Origin: Flavobacteriaceae bacterium
GTDB lineage: Bacteria; Bacteroidota; Bacteroidia; Flavobacteriales; Flavobacteriaceae
Reading direction: 5' to 3'
Length of the DNA: 64,000 bases
NCBI GenBank assembly: GCA_027490305.1
Contig: JAIXYI010000036.1
Location: forward strand, 144,989-208,988
Position numbers and translations under genes: made by a program. Below the pieces are notes generated by a model that saw only the letters and a list, made by a program, of their open reading frames with translations, had not been told where the DNA came from and did not search any database. Below are positions 1 through 8,585 of the stretch, one piece after another. Numbering within the stretch: position 1 is the stretch's first letter; each line of letters opens with the position of its first letter.

Positions 1-2179
1 GGGTGGAGGGGCCAGCTTTTATGGTGTGTTTTGCGTCGTCGGAATACAGGAACAGTTGGTTGTCAATCACTTCGTTCGATCCCGAGACAGGCGCAGGTCC
101 GACGTTGAAGAAAGGTCGGAAGATAGCCAAAGCGCCCAACGGATGCGGATGTTCGAGTTGGTGTACATCGCCCCATTTCCATCCCGACATTTCAGTGCCC
201 AGTTGGGTGGTGAGGCTTGCCATCGCCTCATGGAACGAGCGCGTCAGGATCTCACTTCGGGTTTCCCGCTTTTTCGTCCGGATGTCGTCCCACCACGGTG
301 ATGACGGGTTGGCTAACTGCCTTTCGATCATTTGCTTGACAATGTGCGTGCCGATCAATAACTCGAAATTCTCTTTTCCGAGTTCATCTTCCATGGTGTT
401 TTTTAGGTAGAAGTACAGCCATTTGTTGTACAGTACCGGCGCGGCCTCCGAGGTGGAGTTGGTGCCTTTCCATTGCCGTAGCAGTGTGATGGCTTCTTTG
501 TCGCGGTCGTCGCGTATGCCCGACAACGAGGCCAGCATGTGTCGGACGTTGGGTAGGGCTGATACGGATGTATGGTCGAGGGTCATTCGTTCGACATCGG
601 CTGCGGTCCAGTTGTTTTTGGCTTTGAGGAGTGACTCGATTCGGGTGGCCCGGTCATGCGGAAGGTAATAACCCGGATACAGGTAGCCATCAATGGCCTC
701 ATGTTGGTTGTTGGCTGAGTACACAAATCCGCTTTCGGGATTGACGGCGCCCGGATTTTTTGAAAAATCGAGGTATTCCTTCCAATCGTCATCGCCTTCC
801 CCTTTGAGGATGAAGTTCGGATTTACAGAAGGTTTTTGCCGATAGAGTTTTCCGGCGGCTATCCAGGCAATATTCCCACCCGCGTCGCCGTACATCACGT
901 TGAGCCCGGGTGCATGAATCAACGAAACGCCGGTCGCGAAGTCGTTGTGATTGCGGGCATGCGACATGCGATAGGTCGCTTCCAGCAACTTATTGGGGTG
1001 TTGGGTGTATAGCCACGACAAGGCCACAGGCATTTCTTTTTTCACGCCATCGAGCACGCCGTTTACCAAAGGTCCATGCCGTGAGATTTTCACTTTTAGC
1101 GTCACATCGGCGCTGTCTTTCACCTTGATTTTTTCAATGCGTGTTGTGTAGTTTTTGTACCCTTCCGGCGTCAGGTATTGTCCGTGGGCATTTTCCTTTT
1201 CGTGGAAGAGATCGAGGTCGTCGTTTTCAAACATCGTCAAACCATACGCATAGGAGCGGTTGTGACCCAGCAGCGGAAACGGAGTTCCGGCGAGGTAGAA
1301 TCCGTACATCTCATGACCGGGCGTGTGAATATGTGCCTCGTACCAGGTGGCTGGTTGGGAGAAACCAATGTGCGGGTCATTTTCAAAGATAACCTTCCCG
1401 GATTTTGTTTTCGACCCGCCTATTACCCAGGAATTACTTCCGATAAAGGCTGGAGTGGGAGACGTCTCAAGCAGGGCGGACACCGATCGGGAGATGGCGG
1501 CAAACTCAAGTGTTTTTCCTTTTGCTGTTTTGAGCCGGGTGATGTGGCTGCTTCCGTCGAGGCCAAAATCGTCTAGGTACGACATACCGTAGCGATCGCG
1601 GATATCCGTCAGTAGCGGATCTGTTTTTTGCGCCATGGCGAAGCTGAACGACATAAACCCAAAAACGTTGTATACGTCTTCCAGCGTGAAAGGTTTCTTT
1701 TCGATACCGAGAAGGGTGAATTCGATGGGCGTGTCGCCCTGTTCCATATATTGGTTGATGCCGTCAACATAGGCCATCGCCAAACGGTAGGACTCGGAGT
1801 TCGGGTCAAGTTCAGCCACAGACTTTTTGGAGTATTCCGCAATGCCCGTTGCTGCGAAAAAGCGGTCGGTTTTCAGCAATTTGCTACCAAATAACTCTGA
1901 TAGTCTTCCGGGTGCGATGCGGCGCAGGATTTCCATTTGCCATAAACGATCCTGGGCGTGTACATAGCCCAATACGCGCTGTGCATCGGTTTCGTTTTCG
2001 GCGAAAATGTGAGGGATGCCGTAGTCGTCGAAATAGACATTGGTGGTATGCGACAATCTATTAATTGAAGCATCTCCTTCATAATCAGGTGCCAGCGACT
2101 TGCAATATACATAGAGGAACAGCGCCATGCTGACCAGGACGACCAGCAATGCCCATAGTACTTTCGTTCGACGTTTCAT
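1..2179 (-). CDS. Penicillin acylase family protein (S45), 3' end outside window
   Basis: This gene is absent from the ORF track because its stop codon lies beyond base 1. Reading the minus strand from the ATG at 2179 gives an open frame of 726 codons beginning MKRRTKVLWALLVVL, a membrane anchor or signal sequence. It continues with DDYGIPHIFAENETDAQRVLGYVHAQDRLWQME, the typical N-terminal block of Ntn-hydrolases of the penicillin amidase family. The motif GSNSWVIGG holds the expected autocatalytic Ser (about residue 248), which becomes the N-terminal nucleophile of the beta chain. Further family blocks follow (FENDPHIG, SRHGPLVNG, YGDAGGNIAW). The family hydrolyses amides such as acyl-homoserine lactones or penicillins in the periplasm; the substrate here is unknown. 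It lies 36 bp after kynU on the same strand, probably cotranscribed. Confidence 0.9.
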   Translation of the reverse strand, partial: MKRRTKVLWALLVVLVSMALFLYVYCKSLAPDYEGDASINRLSHTTNVYFDDYGIPHIFAENETDAQRVLGYVHAQDRLWQMEILRRIAPGRLSELFGSKLLKTDRFFAATGIAEYSKKSVAELDPNSESYRLAMAYVDGINQYMEQGDTPIEFTLLGIEKKPFTLEDVYNVFGFMSFSFAMAQKTDPLLTDIRDRYGMSYLDDFGLDGSSHITRLKTAKGKTLEFAAISRSVSALLETSPTPAFIGSNSWVIGGSKTKSGKVIFENDPHIGFSQPATWYEAHIHTPGHEMYGFYLAGTPFPLLGHNRSYAYGLTMFENDDLDLFHEKENAHGQYLTPEGYKNYTTRIEKIKVKDSADVTLKVKISRHGPLVNGVLDGVKKEMPVALSWLYTQHPNKLLEATYRMSHARNHNDFATGVSLIHAPGLNVMYGDAGGNIAWIAAGKLYRQKPSVNPNFILKGEGDDDWKEYLDFSKNPGAVNPESGFVYSANNQHEAIDGYLYPGYYLPHDRATRIESLLKAKNNWTAADVERMTLDHTSVSALPNVRHMLASLSGIRDDRDKEAITLLRQWKGTNSTSEAAPVLYNKWLYFYLKNTMEDELGKENFELLIGTHIVKQMIERQLANPSSPWWDDIRTKKRETRSEILTRSFHEAMASLTTQLGTEMSGWKWGDVHQLEHPHPLGALAIFRPFFNVGPAPVSGSNEVIDNQLFLYSDDAKHTIKAGPST

Positions 2180-2215
2180 ATCCGGTTAGGTTGCCCGGAC
2201 AAGGTACGAAAGTTT

Positions 2216-3481
2216 CTAACGCGCCGTAATTCCGCTTTTCAGGATTTGTCCGAATCGATACATATCCTCGAATCGGGTATACAACGGAACGGGCGCCAGG
2301 CGGATGACATTCGGTTCGCGCCAGTCGGTGATGACACCATTGGCCATGAGGTACTCAAACAGGCTGCGACCTTCTCCGTGAAGGAAGACGGATAACTGGC
2401 AACCGCGTTCTGCGGGCGTAATCACTTCGAAATTACCATTCGTTTCACGTCCGATTTCGTTCAGGATGAATTCGAGATAGGATGTGATGCGATCGCGTTT
2501 GGCGATAAGTCGTTCCATACCCACCTCTTCGAACATTTCGAGTGATGCCAGGTACGGTGCCAACGATAAAACGGGAAGGTTACTGACTTGCCAGCCATCG
2601 GCGCCATTGACGGGGTCGAACACCGGCTCCATTTTGAAACGACGCTCTTTGTTGTGTCCGTACCATCCGGCAAAGCGGTGAAGAGACGTGTCTTGGTGGT
2701 GTTTTTCGTGGATGAAGCAACCCGAGGCGTTTCCGGGTCCGGAGTTCATATATTTATACGAACACCAGGCGGCGAAGTCGACATCCCATTCGTGCAGGGC
2801 GAGTTCAACGTTTCCGGCGGCGTGGGCGAGATCCCATCCGACGTAGGCGCCTCTTTCATGCCCGGCGCGCGTGATGGTCTGCATGTCGAAAACCTGTCCG
2901 GTATAATAGTTCACACCTCCGATCAGCACTAGTGCCGTCCCTTCGCCCACTGTTCGGATCGTTTCCAACACATCTTCGAGGCGGATATTCTGTTCGCCGG
3001 GGCGGCGTTTAATTTCAATGATGGCATCCGCCGGATCAAAACCATGGAATTTCACCTGACTTTGCAGCATATATTGGTCGGACGGGAACGCTTTTTCCTC
3101 ACAGATAATCTTATAACGGTCGGGGGTAGGCCGGTAAAACGATACCATCAGAAGGTGCAGGTTGACCGTCAGCGTGTTCATGACGGTGACTTCCGCCGGT
3201 TTCGCTCCGACGATTTTCGCCAGTGGTCGTGCAAGTCGTTCGTGGTAATCCCACCAGGGTTTTTCCGCATAAAAGTGCCCCTCGACAGCCATCGAGGCCC
3301 AGTCGTTCATAACTTCGTCGACGTAGGTTTTGGTGCGTTTGGGCTGAAGTCCTAATGAGTTTCCTACAAAATAAATGACGTCCTGGCCATTGTGTTGTGG
3401 GAAAAGGAATTCGTTTCTATAAGAAGCGAGTTCGTCCTGCGCATCGAGTGCGCGCGCGTAGTCGAGCGTATTTTCAAACAT
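2216..3481 (-). CDS. kynU: Kynureninase
   Basis: This 421-residue PLP enzyme hydrolyses kynurenine to anthranilate and alanine (or 3-hydroxykynurenine to 3-hydroxyanthranilate) in tryptophan catabolism in the cytoplasm. The sequence shows the kynureninase block YFVGNSLGLQPK (residues 38-49), WDLAHAAGN with the cofactor-binding Asp (about 217), and CSYKYMNSGPG with the probable Schiff-base lysine Lys243. The length is normal for the family. The ATG at 3481 gives the usual N-terminus. A TACCTTTA stretch about 20 bases upstream resembles the -7 promoter box. No other kynurenine-pathway gene is in the window; the neighbours era and the acylase are functionally unrelated. Confidence 0.95.
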   Translation of the reverse strand: MFENTLDYARALDAQDELASYRNEFLFPQHNGQDVIYFVGNSLGLQPKRTKTYVDEVMNDWASMAVEGHFYAEKPWWDYHERLARPLAKIVGAKPAEVTVMNTLTVNLHLLMVSFYRPTPDRYKIICEEKAFPSDQYMLQSQVKFHGFDPADAIIEIKRRPGEQNIRLEDVLETIRTVGEGTALVLIGGVNYYTGQVFDMQTITRAGHERGAYVGWDLAHAAGNVELALHEWDVDFAAWCSYKYMNSGPGNASGCFIHEKHHQDTSLHRFAGWYGHNKERRFKMEPVFDPVNGADGWQVSNLPVLSLAPYLASLEMFEEVGMERLIAKRDRITSYLEFILNEIGRETNGNFEVITPAERGCQLSVFLHGEGRSLFEYLMANGVITDWREPNVIRLAPVPLYTRFEDMYRFGQILKSGITAR

Positions 3482-3549
3482 GTGGCTGCTTTTGGAAGCG
3501 TAAAGGTAGTGAGAAGTAGGAAACCACGCTATTGAAAAAGGGCCGTTTT

Positions 3550-4431
3550 CTATCCCAGATCGTAGCCAAAACGACGCAATTGTCGTTTATCGGAACGCCA
3601 GTCTTTGTTGACTTTTACAAAAAACTCGATGTGGATTTGTTTCCCGAAAAACTTCTCAAGGTCAGCGCGTGCGGCCACTCCGACTTTTTTGATAGCGGCT
3701 CCTTTATGGCCGATGATGATGCCCTTTTGGGTATCGCGTTCTACCATGATGACGGAGCGGATGCGGATGATGTCGTCGTCTTCCTGGAATTCTTCCGTCT
3801 CTACTTCAACGGCATACGGAATCTCTTTATCGTAGTACAACAAGATTTTTTCGCGGATGGTTTCGTTGACGAAAAACCGCTCCGGCTTGTCGGTCAGGGC
3901 GTCTTTGGGATAGTACGGAGGCGATTCGGGTAGCAGCTCCAAAATGCGTGTGAATACCTCTTGTACGTTGAAGTTCTCAAGTGCCGACAACGGGATGATT
4001 TCGGCATTGGGTACGAGTTCTTTCCAGTGCGCGACCTGCAATTCAAGGTCTTCCTGGTTCGTTTTGTCGATTTTATTGAGTAATAGTAAGACCGGAATCC
4101 GGGCGTTGACGATTTTGCGGAAGAAATCCTCGTCTTTCAGGGCTTTTTCCCCCGTCTCGACCATATACAGTAATACGTCGGCATCTTCAAAAGCCGATTT
4201 CACGAATTTCATCATCGATTCCTGCATCTCGTAGGCCGGTTTGATGATGCCGGGCGTGTCGGAAAACACTACCTGGAACTCGTCGCCGTTGACGATACCG
4301 AGGATGCGGTGTCGGGTGGTTTGTGCTTTCGATGTGATGATGGAAAGGCGTTCCCCGACCAGGGCATTCATCAGGGTCGATTTTCCGACGTTCGGGTTTC
4401 CTATGATATTGACGAATCCGGCTTTGTGCAT
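3550..4431 (-). CDS. era: GTPase Era
   Basis: Era is an essential GTPase that binds the 3' end of 16S rRNA and helps mature the 30S subunit. The 293-residue protein has all GTPase motifs: G1 GNPNVGKST (11-19), G3 DTPG (58-61), G4 NKID (119-122) and a G5-like SAL (149-151). The C-terminal KH RNA-binding domain carries IIIGHKGAAIKKVG (about 238-251). The length matches the family. It starts 24 bp after the stop of the upstream methyltransferase gene on the same strand, so the two are probably cotranscribed. Confidence 0.97.
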   Translation of the reverse strand: MHKAGFVNIIGNPNVGKSTLMNALVGERLSIITSKAQTTRHRILGIVNGDEFQVVFSDTPGIIKPAYEMQESMMKFVKSAFEDADVLLYMVETGEKALKDEDFFRKIVNARIPVLLLLNKIDKTNQEDLELQVAHWKELVPNAEIIPLSALENFNVQEVFTRILELLPESPPYYPKDALTDKPERFFVNETIREKILLYYDKEIPYAVEVETEEFQEDDDIIRIRSVIMVERDTQKGIIIGHKGAAIKKVGVAARADLEKFFGKQIHIEFFVKVNKDWRSDKRQLRRFGYDLG

Positions 4432-4455
4432 TTTAGAAAGGGTGGCGTTACGTAA

Positions 4456-5100
4456 TTAGGGTTGTTTCTTGACCGCTTTGCAGCAGACCATGGTGTCGTT
4501 TTCGAGAAGTATCACTTCTGTTACCTCAAGAGGTGTGTATTTTTGGATCACATTTTTGAGTGTGTACGGACTGAACCAATAGTTGTGGTCTGGGTGCACG
4601 ATTTCAATGAACTCATCGGTCGTTTCGTGATTTCGGCGGAGGTGCTTTTGGGCAAAGCAATTGGGAGCGGTGATGTAAAAGGTGGTCGCATCTACGGAGG
4701 CAATGCCTTCCAGGAACGAGCGAACGTTATCGACGTGTTCAATAGTTTCCGGAACCAGGCAAATGTCGTACGTCCTTCCCTCCAATTCCGAAAATTCGGA
4801 AAAGTAATCCTGATCAACATACGTCCGTAATTCTTCTATGCCTTCCAGGTCGATATCGAAGCCATGAAGCACTTCCGTATGCTTCGAAAGGTGAATGTGA
4901 AGGTTATAGGAAGGGTTAAAGATTGGGTAATCGTTACAGCCAAAATGGATGACCTTTTTATTTCTACAGGCGTTTTCAAAGAAAACAAATCGATCCTGAA
5001 TGCTATGTTTGGCCACATTTTGTACCCAAAAGGGGTCGATGCGCTCATGGAGTGGTCGTTCCGGAACAAACAATTGCCTAAGTTTTGTGCGAATATTCAT
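4456..5100 (-). CDS. Class I SAM-dependent methyltransferase
   Basis: The 214-residue protein has a degenerate glycine-rich SAM-binding motif (VIHFGCNDYPIF), an acidic residue after the second strand (HGFDIDLEG), and DICLVPETIEHVDN, which matches motif IV and the helix of type-11/12 methyltransferases. The C-terminal half contains HPDHNYWFSPYTLKNVI, common in methyltransferases of cell-surface glycan loci. The substrate cannot be inferred. It sits just upstream of era and downstream of the initiator tRNA terminator on the same strand. Confidence 0.8.
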   Translation of the reverse strand: MNIRTKLRQLFVPERPLHERIDPFWVQNVAKHSIQDRFVFFENACRNKKVIHFGCNDYPIFNPSYNLHIHLSKHTEVLHGFDIDLEGIEELRTYVDQDYFSEFSELEGRTYDICLVPETIEHVDNVRSFLEGIASVDATTFYITAPNCFAQKHLRRNHETTDEFIEIVHPDHNYWFSPYTLKNVIQKYTPLEVTEVILLENDTMVCCKAVKKQP

Positions 5101-5182
5101 GTTGCAGGGGTTAGGTGTTGCAAGCTACGGTTTTTTTGGGAAGTTCGTCAACAGCTCTTGCGGCTGTCCAGTCGCATGCTTG

Positions 5183-5223
5183 AAAAAAAAACCGGCAACA
5201 CTTATGCAGGTGTTGCCGGTTTT
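5183..5223 (-). terminator. Rho-independent terminator of tRNA-Met
   Basis: An 11-bp inverted repeat, accggcaacac / gtgttgccggt (with one G-T pair) and a short loop, is followed on the minus strand by a run of nine T. It lies directly after the 3' end of the initiator tRNA and before the methyltransferase gene. Confidence 0.85.
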
Positions 5224-5227
5224 CTAG

Positions 5228-5300
5228 TAGCGGGAACAGGACTCGAACCTGTGACCTTCGGGTTATGAGCCCGACGAGCTGCCTACTGCTCTATCCCGCG
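5228..5300 (-). tRNA. Initiator tRNA-Met (CAT)
   Basis: The minus strand folds into a 73-nt cloverleaf with anticodon loop CTCATAA (anticodon CAT). Two initiator hallmarks are visible: three consecutive G:C pairs next to the anticodon loop (GGG/CCC), and an unpaired first acceptor position (C1 opposite U72) while the other six acceptor pairs match. This identifies formyl-methionyl initiator tRNA rather than elongator Met. The T-loop reads TTCGAGT. CCA is not encoded. Confidence 0.93.
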
Positions 5301-5439
5301 ATATAGGTGCAAAGATAGGTTGTTTTTCGCGTCATGCAAGGCTTTTAAGAAAAAATTAGAAAAAATAGCTGAAATTCATAATTTTTCATTCATCCTACAT
5401 TAAATAACGCCTAATGGGCGATAATTTGTTTTTTTTCTA

Positions 5440-5447
5440 TATATTTG
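5440..5447 (+). promoter_or_regulatory. Possible -7 promoter box of the NUMOD4/HNH gene
   Basis: TATATTTG matches the Bacteroidota -7 consensus TAnnTTTG and lies 26 bases before the ATG. A TTTG at 5425-5428 is too close (11 bp) to be a normal -33 element, so only the -7 box is supported. Confidence 0.45.
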
Positions 5448-5473
5448 CGTGAACCCCTTTAAATAATAAGTAC

Positions 5474-6052
5474 ATGTTGCGACTGTATGCTTCAGAGCGC
5501 TTCGTTGAAGTGCCTCTTGACGCGCCGTTGCAGAAACGCTACGCCGTTTCTAACTACGGGCGTATTATCAGTTATACTGATAAGATGGAGAATGGTCAGG
5601 TCATCAAAGGCGGAAGGTCGGAAGGCTATGTAACCTTACGCTACAAGTTCAAGTACAATGACACCTGGCGATCTAAAAGTTTTTTTGTTGCAAAGTTGGT
5701 AGCGGAGTATTTCATTCCGAAAGACCATCCGGATCAGACGTATGTGCTGCACCTGGACTACCAACGAGACAACGATCGTGCGTCTAATCTCAAATGGGCC
5801 ACGAAGGACGAGATGATTGAGCACGCGAAAAAGAGTCCTCACGTCATTTCAGCACGGCAACGTACGATTGCGCATAACATTGCGTCTGATGGTGCGAAGC
5901 TTACGACCACACAGGTAATCCGGTTGAAAAAAGAACTGGCAAACCCCAATCGGAAAACGCGTTTGAAGATGTTGGCGAAACAATTCAACATCAGTGAGAT
6001 GCAATTGTATCGCATCAAACGCGGTGAAAACTGGGGTCACATTAAAGTGTGA
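5474..6052 (+). CDS. Free-standing NUMOD4/HNH homing-endonuclease-like protein
   Basis: The 192-residue protein opens with a NUMOD4-like segment (KRYAVSNYGRIISYTD, about 21-36), as found in homing endonucleases. It continues with an HNH-type segment, VLHLDYQRDNDRASNLKWATKDE (about 94-116), which resembles the HHIDG...N..NLEW core. It ends with a helix-turn-helix-like tail, LAKQFNISEMQLYRIKRGENWGHI, close to tails of phage and intron HNH proteins. The first His of the HNH core is Leu-flanked (VLHLD), so catalytic activity is uncertain and a DNA-binding role is possible. It is a single gene with its own terminator beside the initiator tRNA. No intron or intein is visible nearby. Confidence 0.8.
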   Translation: MLRLYASERFVEVPLDAPLQKRYAVSNYGRIISYTDKMENGQVIKGGRSEGYVTLRYKFKYNDTWRSKSFFVAKLVAEYFIPKDHPDQTYVLHLDYQRDNDRASNLKWATKDEMIEHAKKSPHVISARQRTIAHNIASDGAKLTTTQVIRLKKELANPNRKTRLKMLAKQFNISEMQLYRIKRGENWGHIKV

Positions 6053-6074
6053 TTCTTTGCTTATCCTTACCAAG

Positions 6075-6100
6075 ACGTCCGCATTGCGGACGTTTTTTTT
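6075..6100 (+). terminator. Rho-independent terminator after the NUMOD4/HNH gene
   Basis: A perfect 8-bp stem, acgtccgc / gcggacgt, with a 3-nt loop is followed by eight T, 22 bases after the stop codon. Confidence 0.9.
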
Positions 6101-6148
6101 ATGTGATTTTCGGTCCAATTCAGTATATTTCCCGCAAAAACCAAAAAT

Positions 6149-6841
6149 ATGGAAGACCATAAATTATTTGTTGTAGAAGCGACGGACGTCGAACGCGCCG
6201 CTTTTTTCAAGAAAACCTACCTGCACGTAGCAGGTGCCGTATTGGCATTTATTCTCGTAGAAACCCTCTTGCTCAACGTAGTTACAGACGAAGCGATGGC
6301 GGGCTTTTTTAGCCTGGGTCGCGGCGCCTGGCTCGGGTTTATCGGCCTTTTTTGGCTCGGAAGTTTCGTTTCAGAACGTATGTCGGTTGCGGCCTCCCGC
6401 CAGACGCAGTATCTCGGATTAGCCCTGTATGTGTTGATTGAAGCAGTGATTTTCCTGCCACTTATCTACATCGCGATGCGCTACGCCGGCCCGCAGGTAA
6501 TTGCCCAGGCCGCCACCGTGACGTTGTTGATGTTCAGTGGACTGACCGCCGTAGTGTTTACGACCAATGCCGATTTTTCGTTTTTGCGTACCGGTATCAT
6601 CATCGGAGGTTTCATTGCCTTGGGATGCATTATAGGAGGCGCGCTCTTCGGATTTAACCTCGGGTTGTGGTTTTCCGTGGGGATGTGCGTGTTGGCTTCA
6701 GCGGCCATCTTATACCAAACCAGTCGCATTAAGGATTACTACACTACCGATATGTTCGTGGGTGCTGCCTTGCAACTCTTCTCTTCTGTGATGCTTCTTT
6801 TCTGGTATGTGTTACGGATCTTCCTTAGTCGAAGAAACTAA
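6149..6841 (+). CDS. Bax inhibitor-1/YccA family membrane protein
   Basis: The 230-residue protein has about seven hydrophobic segments (for example VAGAVLAFILVETLLL, VLIEAVIFLPLIYIAM, TGIIIGGFIALGCIIGGALF and LFSSVMLLFWYVLRIFL). The layout matches the BI-1/YccA family of inner-membrane proteins, some of which are pH-sensitive calcium channels or interact with FtsH. The motif DYYTTDMFVGAALQLFSSVMLLFWYVLRIF near the C-terminus is the strongest family signature (I..Y....D...A.A..LY.D...LF..IL.). It is a single gene flanked by terminators. Confidence 0.88.
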   Translation: MEDHKLFVVEATDVERAAFFKKTYLHVAGAVLAFILVETLLLNVVTDEAMAGFFSLGRGAWLGFIGLFWLGSFVSERMSVAASRQTQYLGLALYVLIEAVIFLPLIYIAMRYAGPQVIAQAATVTLLMFSGLTAVVFTTNADFSFLRTGIIIGGFIALGCIIGGALFGFNLGLWFSVGMCVLASAAILYQTSRIKDYYTTDMFVGAALQLFSSVMLLFWYVLRIFLSRRN

Positions 6842-6867
6842 TTGAGGCGAGGGCATACAATACAAAA

Positions 6868-6893
6868 AGCAGGCGTGAGGCCTGCTTTTTTTG
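6868..6893. terminator. Bidirectional terminator between the BI-1 gene and tRNA-Val
   Basis: The stem agcaggc / gcctgct with a 5-nt loop is flanked by A5 and T7 runs. It can terminate the BI-1 gene on the plus strand and tRNA-Val on the minus strand. Confidence 0.85.
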
Positions 6894-6968
6894 TGGGCGA
6901 TACTGGGTTCGAACCAGTGACCCCTACCTTGTCGAGGTAGTGCTCTGAACCAGCTGAGCTAATCGCCC
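6894..6968 (-). tRNA. tRNA-Val (GAC)
   Basis: The minus strand folds into a complete 75-nt cloverleaf: acceptor GGGCGAT/ATCGCCC, D-stem GCTC/GAGC, anticodon stem CTACC/GGTAG and T-arm ACTGG-TTCGAAC-CCAGT. The 7-nt anticodon loop reads TCGACAA, giving anticodon GAC (Val). Position 33 is C rather than the near-universal U. No CCA is encoded. Confidence 0.88.
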
Positions 6969-7051
6969 GATAGGGACTGCAAAGTTACATCTTGCTTTCG
7001 CTTTTGCAAGTCGAAACGAAAGATTTTTGAAAAAAGGGAAGGCGTGATACC

Positions 7052-8362
7052 TTACTCTTTTGTAAACAATAAAGTTGCCCCGCCCTGCATCAGCGTCATT
7101 TCCCGTTTGTCGAGGTCAAAACGTATCTTTATGTGTGCCGGTTCGAATGTAAAACTGCCATCGGCCTGTGCTTCCAGCGGAAATTCCGATTGACCGGTTG
7201 CCTGGGCGTAGAGGGCGCCCGCTCTTTCCATAATCGTAATTTTCATCGGAAGAGTAGGGGTTGCATAGACGCCGGCGTAGCCTTTTTGGGTCTCCGTAAC
7301 AGGACGTTTTTCAAATGAAGGAATGTCAAAGGGGAGTCCATACGCCGCTGACAATAGTACAACCGAGATATCATTTTCTTCGATGTTGGCTCCGTTTGAA
7401 AGACGTACCATCGTAATATCCCCATCGTCGAAATGCGCCGCGATGGAGGTGAAGGCATCGATACCTCCGGTGTGGCCATAGCCTTTCCGTCCGTTGAAAG
7501 GAAACGTGAACAGACCTTTACCATAGCCGTCCTGTAGGGTCTCCATTTGGGTAAGACTTGTCTCTGACACGACCTTCCCGTCGAAAAGAGCATCATAGAA
7601 ACGGGCCAGTTGTGTGGCATCTGCTACGACGGCCCCTGCACCTGATGGTACAGACAGATCGGTTTCGGCGGCTTTCTCCCATTTGCCAGTGTAGCCGTAA
7701 GAATGTGCGGCCACTTTCCCGTCGATTCGTCCTTCCGCTATTATTCCGTTTAATTGGAGCGGCGTTGTGATGCGATCGGCGAGCAGGCGCACGAAGCTCT
7801 TCCCGTAGATTTTCTCGAGGATGTAGGTCAACAGTACAAAGTTCGAATTGCTGTATTCCGACTTGCTGCCCGGTTCGAAATCACTGCCGCCCTTCCGGAT
7901 GATTTCGGTCATTTCGGCTTCGGTTTTGGCTTGCGTGCACCATTGGGTGAAGTCGTCGTCGTTTGTGAAGTTATGGATGCCGGACCGGTGCGACAATAAG
8001 TCGTCAATTGAAATCTGGTCGGCATGTGTGATAGTCGGAAACCATTTGGACAGCTTGTCGGTCAACTTTAGCTTTTTTTCCTCAATTGCTTTAAAGGTGA
8101 GTGCGGAGGTGAAGGTTTTGGAGATTGATCCGATGCGGTAACGAGTGGAGGAAGTTGCTTTGGTTCCATTTTCGACATCCGAATACCCTATGGCGCGGGT
8201 ATAGACCAGTTGACCGCCTTTGAGGATGGCTACGCTTCCCATCCAGCGGTCGTTCTTTTCAAGGGCATCGAAATAGGCATCGAGTTTTGCGCGATCAACG
8301 TTTTGTGCGTAAGTGGCGCCGATTGCCATCACAAATAACAGAGAGAGTAGCCGTAACTTCAT
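7052..8362 (-). CDS. Secreted serine hydrolase, beta-lactamase/DD-peptidase fold (class C-like)
   Basis: The start is placed at the internal Met of MKLRLLSLLFVMAIGATYAQ, a clear signal peptide; the longer ORF in the track reads through the divergent promoter region. The 436-residue protein carries the three catalytic motifs of the class C beta-lactamase/esterase family: SISK (79-82, SxxK), YSN (170-172, YxN) and HTGG (297-300, in place of KTG). Such proteins are periplasmic esterases, D-amino-acid amidases or peptidases. The C-terminal 80 residues (YAGVYATPTLPMKITIMERAG onwards) form a small beta-rich domain often seen after the catalytic domain in Bacteroidota. The substrate is unknown. Confidence 0.88.
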   Translation of the reverse strand: MKLRLLSLLFVMAIGATYAQNVDRAKLDAYFDALEKNDRWMGSVAILKGGQLVYTRAIGYSDVENGTKATSSTRYRIGSISKTFTSALTFKAIEEKKLKLTDKLSKWFPTITHADQISIDDLLSHRSGIHNFTNDDDFTQWCTQAKTEAEMTEIIRKGGSDFEPGSKSEYSNSNFVLLTYILEKIYGKSFVRLLADRITTPLQLNGIIAEGRIDGKVAAHSYGYTGKWEKAAETDLSVPSGAGAVVADATQLARFYDALFDGKVVSETSLTQMETLQDGYGKGLFTFPFNGRKGYGHTGGIDAFTSIAAHFDDGDITMVRLSNGANIEENDISVVLLSAAYGLPFDIPSFEKRPVTETQKGYAGVYATPTLPMKITIMERAGALYAQATGQSEFPLEAQADGSFTFEPAHIKIRFDLDKREMTLMQGGATLLFTKE

Positions 8363-8531
8363 GTCGGTATTGTTTCTTCGAAGGTACGATTTCCGCTCCG
8401 GATGGGAGGAAGAAAGGAGTAGATTTTTGGCAACTGGTTTAATGTCAATAGGGTAGGCGGAAAACGTTTTCGCTGGGTCGAGAATCTGTGGCGACCCTTT
8501 TTCACCGCCAAATTTGAGTAGTTTACCGAAT

Positions 8532-8565
8532 TTTGGCTGCACTTTCGTCTTTTTTCGTAAGTTTG
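8532..8565 (+). promoter_or_regulatory. Bacteroidota-type promoter of the M43 metalloprotease gene
   Basis: TTTG at 8532-8535 and TAAGTTTG at 8558-8565 are separated by 22 bp, fitting the TTTG / TAnnTTTG consensus. The -7 box is 20 bases before the chosen ATG at 8586, which supports that start over the upstream TTG used in the ORF track. Confidence 0.7.
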
Positions 8566-8585
8566 GAGGGTTAAATCCCCATATT

